This document shows positions 11,845 to 23,290 of a DNA stretch of 64,000 nt, one piece after another. The stretch comes from Calliopsis andreniformis. Its lineage: Eukaryota; Arthropoda; Insecta; Hymenoptera; Andrenidae. The position numbers and the translations under genes are program-made. The first letter of the stretch is position 1. Every line of letters begins with the position of its first letter. The stretch is taken from assembly GCF_051401765.1 (NCBI RefSeq), contig NW_027480532.1, positions 1,364,001 to 1,428,000 on the forward strand. Reading direction: 5' to 3'. Under the pieces are notes generated by a model. The model did no database searches. It was not told the DNA's origin and saw nothing but the letters and a program-made list of their open reading frames with translations.

Positions 11845-13444
11845 CAATCCTCAATCCTCAATTCTCGATCCTCAATCCTCGATCCTCAGACCTCAAACAT
11901 TGATACTCAACCCTCACTCCTCGTCCTCAATCCACAACCCTCAATCCTCAATCCTCAATCTTCAATCATCAATATACAATCTTCAGTCGTCAATCCTCAA
12001 TACTCAATCCTCAATTCTCAATCCTCAATGTTCAATCCGCGATACCCAATCCTCAATGTTCAATCCTCAATCCTCAATCCTCAATCCTCAATCCTCAATC
12101 CTCAATCCTCAATCCTCAATCCTCAATCCTCAATCCTCAGTCCCCAGACCTCAATCCTCAATCTTCAATCCTCAAAACTCAATCTTCAATCCTCGATCCT
12201 CAATACTCAATCCTCAATACTCAATCCTCAATCGTCAGTCTTCAATCCTCAATACTCAATCTTCAATCCTCAATCCTCAATCCTCAATCCTCAATCCTCA
12301 ATCCTCAATTCTCAATCCTCAATACTCAATCCTCAATCGTCAATCCTCAATCCCCAATTCTCAATCTGCAATCCTCAAACCTCAATCCTCAATCCCCAAT
12401 CCTCAATCTTCAATCCTCAATACTCAATCGTCAATCCTCAATCCTCAATCCTCAATCCTCAATCCTCAATGTTCAATCCGCGATACCCAATCCTCAATGT
12501 TCAATCCTCAATCCTCAATCCTCAATACTCAATGCTCAATCATCAATACTCAATCCTCAATCCTCAGTCCCCAAACCTCAATCCTCAACCTTCAATCCTC
12601 AATACTCAATCTTCAATCCTCGGTACTCAATACTCAATCCTCAATCATCAATCCTCAATCGTCAGTCTTCAATCCTCAATACTCAATCTTCAATCCTCAA
12701 TCCTCAATCCTCAATTCTCATTCTTCAATCCTCAATACCCAATCCTCAATCTACAATCCTCAATCCTCAATCCTCAATTCTCAATCCTCAATCCTCAGTC
12801 CTCAGTCCTCATTCTTCAATCCTCAATACCCAATCCTCAATCCTCAATCTTTAATCCTCAATCCTCAATCCTCAATTCTCAATCCTCAATCCTCAGTCCT
12901 CAGTCCTCAAACCTCAATCCTCAACCCTCATCCCTTATCCACAATCCTCAATCCTCAATCTTCAATCCTCAATCCTCAGTCCTCAATACTCAATCTTCAA
13001 TCATCGATCCTCAACCCTCAATCCTCAATCCTCAATCCTCGATCCTCAATCTTCAATCCTCAATCCTCAATCCTCAATCCTCAATTCTCAATCCTCAATC
13101 CTGAGTCCTCAGTCCTCAAACCTCAATCCTCAACCCTCATGCCTCATCCACAATCCTCAATCCTCAATCTTCAATCCTCAATCCTCAGTCCTCAGTACCC
13201 AATCCTCAATCTTCAATCCTCAATCCTCAATCCACAATTCTCAATCCTCAATCCTCAATCCTCAGACCTCAAACATCAATACACAACCCTCAGACCTTGT
13301 CCTCAATCCACAATCCTCAATCTTCAATCCTCAATCCTCGATCCTCAATCCTCAATCTTCAATCCTCAATTTTCAATCCTCATTCCTCAATCCTCAATAC
13401 CCTATACTCAATCTTCAATCTTCAATCCTCAATCCTCAATCCTC
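11845..13444. repeat. 1578-base higher-order repeat, copy 2
   Basis: Direct tandem copy of the preceding unit. The private variants (CATGCCTCATCC, CTCGGTACTC, CCCTTATCC) are present in both. After about 13444 the sequence leaves the repeat: this copy reads CAATTCTCAATCC where copy 1 reads CAATTCTCGATCC. The 20.7-23.3 kb region contains a single equivalent of this pair. Confidence 0.87.
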
Positions 13445-16400
13445 AATTCTCAATCCTCTATCCCCAGTCCTCAGTCCTCAAACCTCAATCCTCAACACTC
13501 AGCCCTCATCGTCAATCCTCAATCTTCAATCCTCAATCCTCAATCTTCAATGCCCAATACTCAATCTTCAATCCTCAATCTTCAATCCTCAATCCTCAGT
13601 CCTCAATACTCAATCTTCAATCCTCGATCCCCAATCCTCAATCCTCAATCCTCAATCCTCGATCCTCAATCTTCAATCCTCAGTCCCAAATCCTCAATCT
13701 TCAATCCTCAATCCTCAGCCCTCAATCTTCAATCCTCATTACTCAATCTTCAATCCCCAATTCTCAATCCTCAATCCTCAATCCTCAATCCTCATTCTTC
13801 AATCCTCAATACCCAATCCTCAATCTTCAATCCTTAATACTCAATCTGCAATCCTCAATCCTCAATCCTCAATCCTCAATCCTCATTCTTCAATCCACAA
13901 TACCGAATCCTCAATCTTCAATCCTCAATCCTCACTCCTCAATCCTCATCCCTCAATCCTCAATGTTCAAACTTCAATCCTCAGTCCCAAGTCCTCAATC
14001 TTCAATCCTCAATACTCAACCCTCAATCTTGAATCCTCAATACTCAATCTTCAATCCTCAATCCTCAATCCTCAATCCTCAATCCTCAATCCTCATTCTT
14101 CAATCCTCAATACACAATCCTCAATCTTCAATCCTCAATCCTCAACCCTCAGCCCTCATCCTCAATCCTCAATCCTCAACCCTCAATACTCAATCTTCAA
14201 TACTCGATACTCAGTCTTCTATCCTCAATCCTCAGATCTCAAACCTCAATTCTGAATCCTCAGCCCTGAATCCTCAATCTTCGGCCCTCAGTCCACAACA
14301 ATCAGTAGTGAATCCTCAATCCTCAATAGAATATCCTCAACTCACAGTTTTCAATACTCAATACTCAATCTGCAGTCTTCAAACCTCTATCCACAAACAT
14401 CAATTCTCATCACTCAACCCTCAACACTCAGTCCTCAATGTTCGATTCTCAATCCTCAATCCTCAATCCTCAATCGTTAATCTTCAATCCCCAATACTCA
14501 ATCTGCAATCCTCAATCCTCAATCCTCAATCCTCAATCCTCATTCTTCAATCCTCAATACCAAATCCTCAATCTTCAATCCTCAATCCTCAATCCTAAAT
14601 TCTCAATCCTCAATCCTCGATCCTCAGACCTTAAACATCAATACTCAACCCTCAGTCCTCGTCCTCAATCCACAACCCTCAATCCTCAATCCTCAATCTT
14701 CAATCATCAATATACAATCTTCAGTCCTCAAGCCTCAATACTCAATCCTCAATCCTCAATCCTCAATGTTCAATCCGCTATACCCAATCCTCAATGTTCG
14801 GTCCTCAATCCTCAATCCTCAATCCTCAATCCTCAATCCTCAATCCTCAATCCTCAATACTCAATCCTCAATCCTCAGTCTCCAAACATCGATCCTCAAT
14901 CTTCAATCCTCAAAACTCAATCTTCAATCCTCGATCCTCAATACTCAATCCTCAATCCTCAATCCTCAATCGTCAGTCTTCAATCCTCAATACTCAATCT
15001 TCAATCCTCAATCCTCAATCCTCAATCCTCAACCCTCATTCCTCAATCCTCATTACCCAATCCTCAATCTTCAATCCTCATTCCTCAATCCTCAATTCTC
15101 AATCCTCAATCCTCAGACCTCAGTCCTCAAACCTCAACCCTCAATCCTCAGCCCTCATCCTCAATCCTCAATCCTCAACCCTCAATCCTCAATCTTCAAT
15201 ACTCGATACTCAAACTTCAATCCTCAATCCTCAGTCCTCAAACCTCAATTCTGAGTCCTCAGTCCTGAATCCTCAATCTTCGGCCCTCAGTCCTCAACAA
15301 TCAGTTGTCAATCCTCAATCCTCAATAGAATATCCTCAATCCACAGTTTTCAACACTCAATACTCAATCAGCAATCTTCAAACCTCTATCCACAAACATC
15401 AATTCTCATCACTCAACCCTCAACACTCAGTCCTCAATGTTCAAGCCTCAATCCTCAATCCTCAATCCTCATTCGTCAATCTTCAATCCTCAATACTCAA
15501 TCTTCGATCCTCAATCCTCAATCCTCAATACTCAATCCTCAATCCTCATTCGTCAATCTTCAATCCTCAATACTCAATCTTCGATCCTCAATCCTCAATC
15601 CTCAATACTCAATACTCAATCCTCAATTTTCTATCCTCATTCTTCAATCCTCAATACCCAATACTCAATCTTCAATCTCCAATCCTCAATCCTCAATCCT
15701 CAATCCTCATTCTTCAATCCTCAATACCCAATCCTCAATCTTCAATCCTCAATCCTCAATCCTCAATCCTCAATCCTCAATCCTCAATCCTCAATCCTCA
15801 ATTTTCAATCCTCATTCTTCAATCCTCAATACCCAATATTCAATCTTCAATCTTCAATCCTCAATCCTCAATCCTCAATTCTCAATCCCCTATCCCCAGT
15901 CCTCAGTCCTCAAACCTCAATCCTCAACCCTCAGCCCTCATTGTCAATCCTCAATCTTCAATCCTCAATCCTCAATCTTCAATGCTCAATACTCAATCTT
16001 CAGTCCTCAATCTTCAATCCTCAATCCTCAGTCCTCAATACTCAATCTTCGACCCTGGATCCTCAATCCTCAATCCTCAATCCTCAATCCTCGATCCTCA
16101 ATCTTCAATCCTCAGTCCCATATCCTCAATCTTCAATCCTCAATCCTCAGCCCTCAATCTTCAATCCTCATTACTCAATCTTCAATCCTCAATTCTCAAT
16201 CCTCAATCCTCAGTCCTCAGTCCTCAAACCTCAATCCTCAACCCTCATCCCTCATCCACAATCCTCAATCCTCAATCTTCAATCCTCAATCCTCAGTCCT
16301 CAATACTCAATCTTCAATCATCGATCCTCAACCCTCAATCCTCAATCCTCAATCCTCGATCCTCAATCTTCAATCCTCAATCCTCAATCCTCAATCCTCA

Positions 16401-16551
16401 GTCCTCAATGCTCAATCTTCAATCCTCGATCCTCAATCCTCAATCCTCAATCCTCAATCCTCGATCCTCAATCTTCAATCCTCAGTCCCAAATCCTCAAT
16501 CTTCAATCCTCAATCCTCAGCCTTCAATCTTCAATCCTCATTACTCAATCT
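13445..16551. repeat. Array bridge segment related to 24.4-27.4 kb
   Basis: Heptamers without local tandem higher-order structure. From about 14100 to 16380 this is a copy of about 25100-27380 at a constant offset of 11001 (TAGAATA 14327/25328, TAGAATA 15326/26327, CCGCTATAC about 14776/25777). The left part (13445-14050) is shared with 22690-23290 at offset 9244. Its content is two diverged TAGAATA blocks and ordinary units; no gene is visible. Confidence 0.8.
14278..14445. repeat. Diverged 24-unit block, subfamily II (AGTAGTGAATCC)
   Basis: Marked by CAGTAGTGAATCC, CTCACAG and CTGCAGTC, and by TGTTCGA at the end. TAGAATA is at 14327. Other members are at 25328, 28811 and 42751, all 1000 bases (994 at 42751, inside the indel cluster) upstream of a subfamily I block. 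Confidence 0.85.
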
Positions 16552-18254
16552 TCAATCCTCAATTCTCAATCCTCAATCCTCAATCCTCATTCTTCGATCC
16601 TCAAAACCCAATCCTCAATCTTCAACCCTCAATCCTCAATCCACAGTTCTCAGTCCTCAATCCTCAATCCTCAGACCTCAAACATCAATACACAACCCTC
16701 AGACCTTGTCCTCAATCCACAATCCTCAATCTTCAATCCCCAATCCTCAATCCTCAATCCTCAATCCTCAATCCTCAATCCTCAATTTTCAATCCTCATT
16801 CCTCAATCCTCAATACCCAATACTCAATCTTCAATCTTCAATCCTCGATCCTCAATCCTCAATTCTCAATCCTCTATCCCCAGTCCTCAGTCCTCAAACC
16901 TCAATCCTCAACCCTCAGCCCTCATCGTCAATCCTCAATCTTCAATCCTCAATCCTCAATCTTCAATGCCCAATACTCAATCTTCAATCCTCAATCTTCA
17001 ATCCTCAATCCTCAGTCCTCAATACTCAATCTTCAATCCTCGATCCTCAATTCTCAATCCTCTATCCCCAGACCTCAGTCCTCAAACCTCAATCCTCAAC
17101 CCTCAGCCCTCATTGTCAATCCTCAATCTTCAATCCTCAATCCTCAATCTTCAATGCTCAATACTCAATCTTCAATCCTCAATCTTCAATCCTCAATCCT
17201 CAGTCCTCAATACTCAATCTTCAATCCTCGATCCTCAGACCTCAAACATTAATACTCAACCCTCACTCCTCGTCCTCAATCCACAACCCACAATCCTCAA
17301 TCCTTAATCTTCAATCATGAATGTACAATCTTCAGTCCTCAATCCTCAATACTCAATCCTCAATCCTCAATCCTCAATGTTCAATCCGCGATACCCAATC
17401 CTCAATGTTCAATCCTCAATCCTCAATCCTCAATCCTCAATCCTCAATTCTCAATCCTCAATCCTCAATCCTCAATCCTCAGTCCCCAAACCTCAATCCT
17501 CAATCTTCAATCATCAAAACTCAATCTTCAATCCTCTATCCTCAATACTCAATCCTCAATCCTCAATCCTCAATCCACAATCTTCAATCCTCAATCCCCA
17601 ATCCTCAATCCTCAATCCTCGATCCTCAGTCCTCAATTCTCATTTTTCAATCCTCAATACCAAACCCTCAATCTTCAATCCTCAATCCTCAATCCTCAAT
17701 TCTCGATCCTCAATCCTCGATCCTCAGACCTCAAACATTGATACTCAACCCTCACTCCTCGTCCTCAATCCACAACCCTCAATCCTCAATCCTCAATCTT
17801 CAATCATCAATATACAATCTTCAGTCGTCAATCCTCAATACTCAATCCTCAATTCTCAATCCTCAATGTTCAATCCGCGATACCCAATCCTCAATGTTCA
17901 ATCCTCAATCCTCAATCCTCAATCCTCAATCCTCAATCCTCAATCCTCAATCCTCAATCCTCAATCCTCAATCCTCAGTCCCCAGACCTCAATCCTCAAT
18001 CTTCAATCCTCAAAACTCAATCTTCAATCCTCGATCCTCAATACTCAATCCTCAATACTCAATCCTCAATCGTCAGTCTTCAATCCTCAATACTCTATCT
18101 TCAATCCTCAATCCTCAATCCTCAATCCTCAATCCTCAATCCTCAATTCTCAATCCTCAATACTCAATCCTCAATCGTCAATCCTCAATCCCCAATTCTC
18201 AATCTGCAATCCTCAAACCTCAATCCTCAATCCCCAATCCTCAATCTTCAATCC
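16552..18254. repeat. 1703-base higher-order repeat, copy 1 of 3
   Basis: First of three head-to-tail copies. TTCGATCCTCAAAACC recurs at 16593, 18296 and 19999, and ATCATGAATG at about 17316, 19019 and 20722, always at offset 1703. One unit contains five 6-base units (near 17757, 18408, 18620, 18813 and 18970 in the phase taken from 17316), giving 239 x 7 + 5 x 6 = 1703. Confidence 0.9.
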
Positions 18255-19971
18255 TCAATCCTCAATTCTCAATCCTCAATCCTCAATCCTCATTCTTCGA
18301 TCCTCAAAACCCAATCCTCAATCTTCAACCCTCAATCCTCAATCCACAGTTCTCAGTCCTCAATCCTCAATCCTCAGACCTCAAACATCAATACACAACC
18401 CTCAGACCTTGTCCTCAATCCACAATCCTCAATCTTCAATCCCCAATCCTCAATCCTCAATCCTCAATCCTCAATCCTCAATCCTCAATTTTCAATCCTC
18501 ATTCCTCAATCCTCAATACCCAATACTCAATCTTCAATCTTCAATCCTCGATCCTCAATCCTCAATTCTCAATCCTCTATCCCCAGTCCTCAGTCCTCAA
18601 ACCTCAATCCTCAACCCTCAGCCCTCATCGTCAATCCTCAATCTTCAATCCTCAATCCTCAATCTTCAATGCCCAATACTCAATCTTCAATCCTCAATCT
18701 TCAATCCTCAATCCTCAGTCCTCAATACTCAATCTTCAATCCTCGATCCTCAATTCTCAATCCTCTATCCCCAGACCTCAGTCCTCAAACCTCAATCCTC
18801 AACCCTCAGCCCTCATTGTCAATCCTCAATCTTCAATCCTCAATCCTCAATCTTCAATGCTCAATACTCAATCTTCAATCCTCAATCTTCAATCCTCAAT
18901 CCTCAGTCCTCAATACTCAATCTTCAATCCTCGATCCTCAGACCTCAAACATTAATACTCAACCCTCACTCCTCGTCCTCAATCCACAACCCACAATCCT
19001 CAATCCTTAATCTTCAATCATGAATGTACAATCTTCAGTCCTCAATCCTCAATACTCAATCCTCAATCCTCAATCCTCAATGTTCAATCCGCGATACCCA
19101 ATCCTCAATGTTCAATCCTCAATCCTCAATCCTCAATCCTCAATCCTCAATTCTCAATCCTCAATCCTCAATCCTCAATCCTCAGTCCCCAAACCTCAAT
19201 CCTCAATCTTCAATCATCAAAACTCAATCTTCAATCCTCTATCCTCAATACTCAATCCTCAATCCTCAATCCTCAATCCACAATCTTCAATCCTCAATCC
19301 CCAATCCTCAATCCTCAATCCTCGATCCTCAGTCCTCAATTCTCATTTTTCAATCCTCAATACCAAACCCTCAATCTTCAATCCTCAATCCTCAATCCTC
19401 AATTCTCGATCCTCAATCCTCGATCCTCAGACCTCAAACATTGATACTCAACCCTCACTCCTCGTCCTCAATCCACAACCCTCAATCCTCAATCCTCAAT
19501 CTTCAATCATCAATATACAATCTTCAGTCGTCAATCCTCAATACTCAATCCTCAATTCTCAATCCTCAATGTTCAATCCGCGATACCCAATCCTCAATGT
19601 TCAATCCTCAATCCTCAATCCTCAATCCTCAATCCTCAATCCTCAATCCTCAATCCTCAATCCTCAATCCTCAATCCTCAGTCCCCAGACCTCAATCCTC
19701 AATCTTCAATCCTCAAAACTCAATCTTCAATCCTCGATCCTCAATACTCAATCCTCAATACTCAATCCTCAATCGTCAGTCTTCAATCCTCAATACTCTA
19801 TCTTCAATCCTCAATCCTCAATCCTCAATCCTCAATCCTCAATCCTCAATTCTCAATCCTCAATACTCAATCCTCAATCGTCAATCCTCAATCCCCAATT
19901 CTCAATCTGCAATCCTCAAACCTCAATCCTCAATCCCCAATCCTCAATCTTCAATCCTCAATACTCAATCG
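18255..19971. repeat. 1703-base higher-order repeat, copy 2 of 3
   Basis: Middle copy. Its two junctions are not identical: the left one reads through TCCTCAATTCTCAATCC (about 18257), while the right one reads TACTCAATCGTCAATCC (about 19960). The two duplication steps may therefore have used slightly different breakpoints, or one junction was edited afterwards. Confidence 0.88.
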
Positions 19972-21690
19972 TCAATCCTCAATCCTCAATCCTCATTCTT
20001 CGATCCTCAAAACCCAATCCTCAATCTTCAACCCTCAATCCTCAATCCACAGTTCTCAGTCCTCAATCCTCAATCCTCAGACCTCAAACATCAATACACA
20101 ACCCTCAGACCTTGTCCTCAATCCACAATCCTCAATCTTCAATCCCCAATCCTCAATCCTCAATCCTCAATCCTCAATCCTCAATCCTCAATTTTCAATC
20201 CTCATTCCTCAATCCTCAATACCCAATACTCAATCTTCAATCTTCAATCCTCGATCCTCAATCCTCAATTCTCAATCCTCTATCCCCAGTCCTCAGTCCT
20301 CAAACCTCAATCCTCAACCCTCAGCCCTCATCGTCAATCCTCAATCTTCAATCCTCAATCCTCAATCTTCAATGCCCAATACTCAATCTTCAATCCTCAA
20401 TCTTCAATCCTCAATCCTCAGTCCTCAATACTCAATCTTCAATCCTCGATCCTCAATTCTCAATCCTCTATCCCCAGACCTCAGTCCTCAAACCTCAATC
20501 CTCAACCCTCAGCCCTCATTGTCAATCCTCAATCTTCAATCCTCAATCCTCAATCTTCAATGCTCAATACTCAATCTTCAATCCTCAATCTTCAATCCTC
20601 AGTCCTCAGTCCTCAATACTCAATCTTCAATCCTCGATCCTCAGACCTCAAACATTAATACTCAACCCTCACTCCTCGTCCTCAATCCACAACCCACAAT
20701 CCTCAATCCTTAATCTTCAATCATGAATGTACAATCTTCAGTCCTCAATCCTCAATACTCAATCCTCAATCCTCAATCCTCAATGTTCAATCCGCGATAC
20801 CCAATCCTCAATGTTCAATCCTCAATCCTCAATCCTCAATCCTCAATCCTCAATTCTCAATCCTCAATCCTCAATCCTCAATCCTCAGTCCCCAAACCTC
20901 AATCCTCAATCTTCAATCATCAAAACTCAATCTTCAATCCTCTATCCTCAATACTCAATCCTCAATCCTCAATCCTCAATCCACAATCTTCAATCCTCAA
21001 TCCCCAATCCTCAATCCTCAATCCTCGATCCTCAGTCCTCAATTCTCATTTTTCAATCCTCAATACCAAACCCTCAATCTTCAATCCTCAATCCTCAATC
21101 CTCAATTCTCGATCCTCAATCCTCGATCCTCAGACCTCAAACATTGATACTCAACCCTCACTCCTCGTCCTCAATCCACAACCCTCAATCCTCAATCCTC
21201 AATCTTCAATCATCAATATACAATCTTCAGTCGTCAATCCTCAATACTCAATCCTCAATTCTCAATCCTCAATGTTCAATCCGCGATACCCAATCCTCAA
21301 TGTTCAATCCTCAATCCTCAATCCTCAATCCTCAATCCTCAATCCTCAATCCTCAATCCTCAATCCTCAATCCTCAATCCTCAGTCCCCAGACCTCAATC
21401 CTCAATCTTCAATCCTCAAAACTCAATCTTCAATCCTCGATCCTCAATACTCAATCCTCAATACTCAATCCTCAATCGTCAGTCTTCAATCCTCAATACT
21501 CTATCTTCAATCCTCAATCCTCAATCCTCAATCCTCAATCCTCAATCCTCAATTCTCAATCCTCAATACTCAATCCTCAATCGTCAATCCTCAATCCCCA
21601 ATTCTCAATCTGCAATCCTCAAACCTCAATCCTCAATCCCCAATCCTCAATCTTCAATCCTCAATACTCAATCGTCAATCCTCAATCCTC
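19972..21690. repeat. 1703-base higher-order repeat, copy 3 of 3
   Basis: Third copy, colinear with the other two until about 21690. There it continues into CAATGTTCAATCCGCG instead of CATTCTTCGATCC. From 20723 it is also colinear with 9901 onward at offset 10822, which ties this triplet to the end of the 3554-base block and the start of the 1578-base pair. Confidence 0.87.
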
Positions 21691-23290
21691 AATCCTCAAT
21701 CCTCAATCCTCAATGTTCAATCCGCGATACCCAATCCTCAATGTTCAATCCTCAATCCTCAATCCTCAATACTCAATGCTCAATCATCAATACTCAATCC
21801 TCAATCCTCAGTCCCCAAACCTCAATCCTCAACCTTCAATCCTCAATACTCAATCTTCAATCCTCGGTACTCAATACTCAATCCTCAATCATCAATCCTC
21901 AATCGTCAGTCTTCAATCCTCAATACTCAATCTTCAATCCTCAATCCTCAATCCTCAATTCTCATTCTTCAATCCTCAATACCCAATCCTCAATCTACAA
22001 TCCTCAATCCTCAATCCTCAATTCTCAATCCTCAATCCTCAGTCCTCAGTCCTCATTCTTCAATCCTCAATACCCAATCCTCAATCCTCAATCTTTAATC
22101 CTCAATCCTCAATCCTCAATTCTCAATCCTCAATCCTCAGTCCTCAGTCCTCAAACCTCAATCCTCAACCCTCATCCCTTATCCACAATCCTCAATCCTC
22201 AATCTTCAATCCTCAATCCTCAGTCCTCAATACTCAATCTTCAATCATCGATCCTCAACCCTCAATCCTCAATCCTCAATCCTCGATCCTCAATCTTCAA
22301 TCCTCAATCCTCAATCCTCAATCCTCAATTCTCAATCCTCAATCCTGAGTCCTCAGTCCTCAAACCTCAATCCTCAACCCTCATCCCTCATCCACAATCC
22401 TCAATCCTCAATCTTCAATCCTCAATCCTCAGTCCTCAGTACCCAATCCTCAATCTTCAATCCTCAATCCTCAATCCACAATTCTCAATCCTCAATCCTC
22501 AATCCTCAGACCTCAAACATCAATACACAACCCTCAGACCTTGTCCTCAATCCACAATCCTCAATCTTCAATCCTCAATCCTCGATCCTCAATCCTCAAT
22601 CTTCAATCCTCAATTTTCGATCCTCATTCCTCAATCCTCAATACCCTATACTCAATCTTCAATCTTCAATCCTCAATCCTCAATCCTCAATTCTCAATCC
22701 TCTATCCCCAGTCCTCAGTCCTCAAACCTCAATCCTCAACACTCAGCCCTCATCGTCAATCCTCAATCTTCAATCCTCAATCCTCAATCTTCAATGCCCA
22801 ATACTCAATCTTCAATCCTCAATCTTCAATCCTCAATCCTCAGTCCTCAATACTCAATCTTCAATCCTCGATCCCCAATCCTCAATCCTCAATCCTCAAT
22901 CCTCGATCCTCAATCTTCAATCCTCAGTCCCAAATCCTCAATCTTCAATCCTCAATCCTCAGCCCTCAATCTTCAATCCTCATTACTCAATCTTCAATCC
23001 CCAATTCTCAATCCTCAATCCTCAATCCTCAATCCTCATTCTTCAATCCTCAATACCCAATCCTCAATCTTCAATCCTTAATACTCAATCTGCAATCCTC
23101 AATCCTCAATCCTCAATCCTCAATCCTCATTCTTCAATCCACAATACCGAATCCTCAATCTTCAATCCTCAATCCTCACTCCTCAATCCTCATCCCTCAA
23201 TCCTCAATGTTCAAACTTCAATCCTCAGTCCCAAGTCCTCAATCTTCAATCCTCAATACTCAACCCTCAATCTTCAATCCTCAATACTCA
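21691..23290. repeat. Single-copy counterpart of the 1578-base pair
   Basis: Matches 10869 onward at offset 10822 up to about 22690, and 13297 onward at offset 9244 after that. The two offsets differ by exactly 1578, so this locus contains one unit where 10.3-13.4 kb contains two. It has CATCCCTCATCC where both tandem copies have CATGCCTCATCC. No gene is visible. Confidence 0.82.

Noticed and set aside
9905..13837. Very long plus-strand open frame (about 1310 codons) and dozens of similar ones
   Set aside because: All three plus frames are open together and read the same QSSILNP cycle, as expected for a stop-free 7-base unit. Block lengths such as 3554, 1703 and 4234 are not multiples of three, so frame is not kept between copies. 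No splice, promoter or codon signal supports coding.
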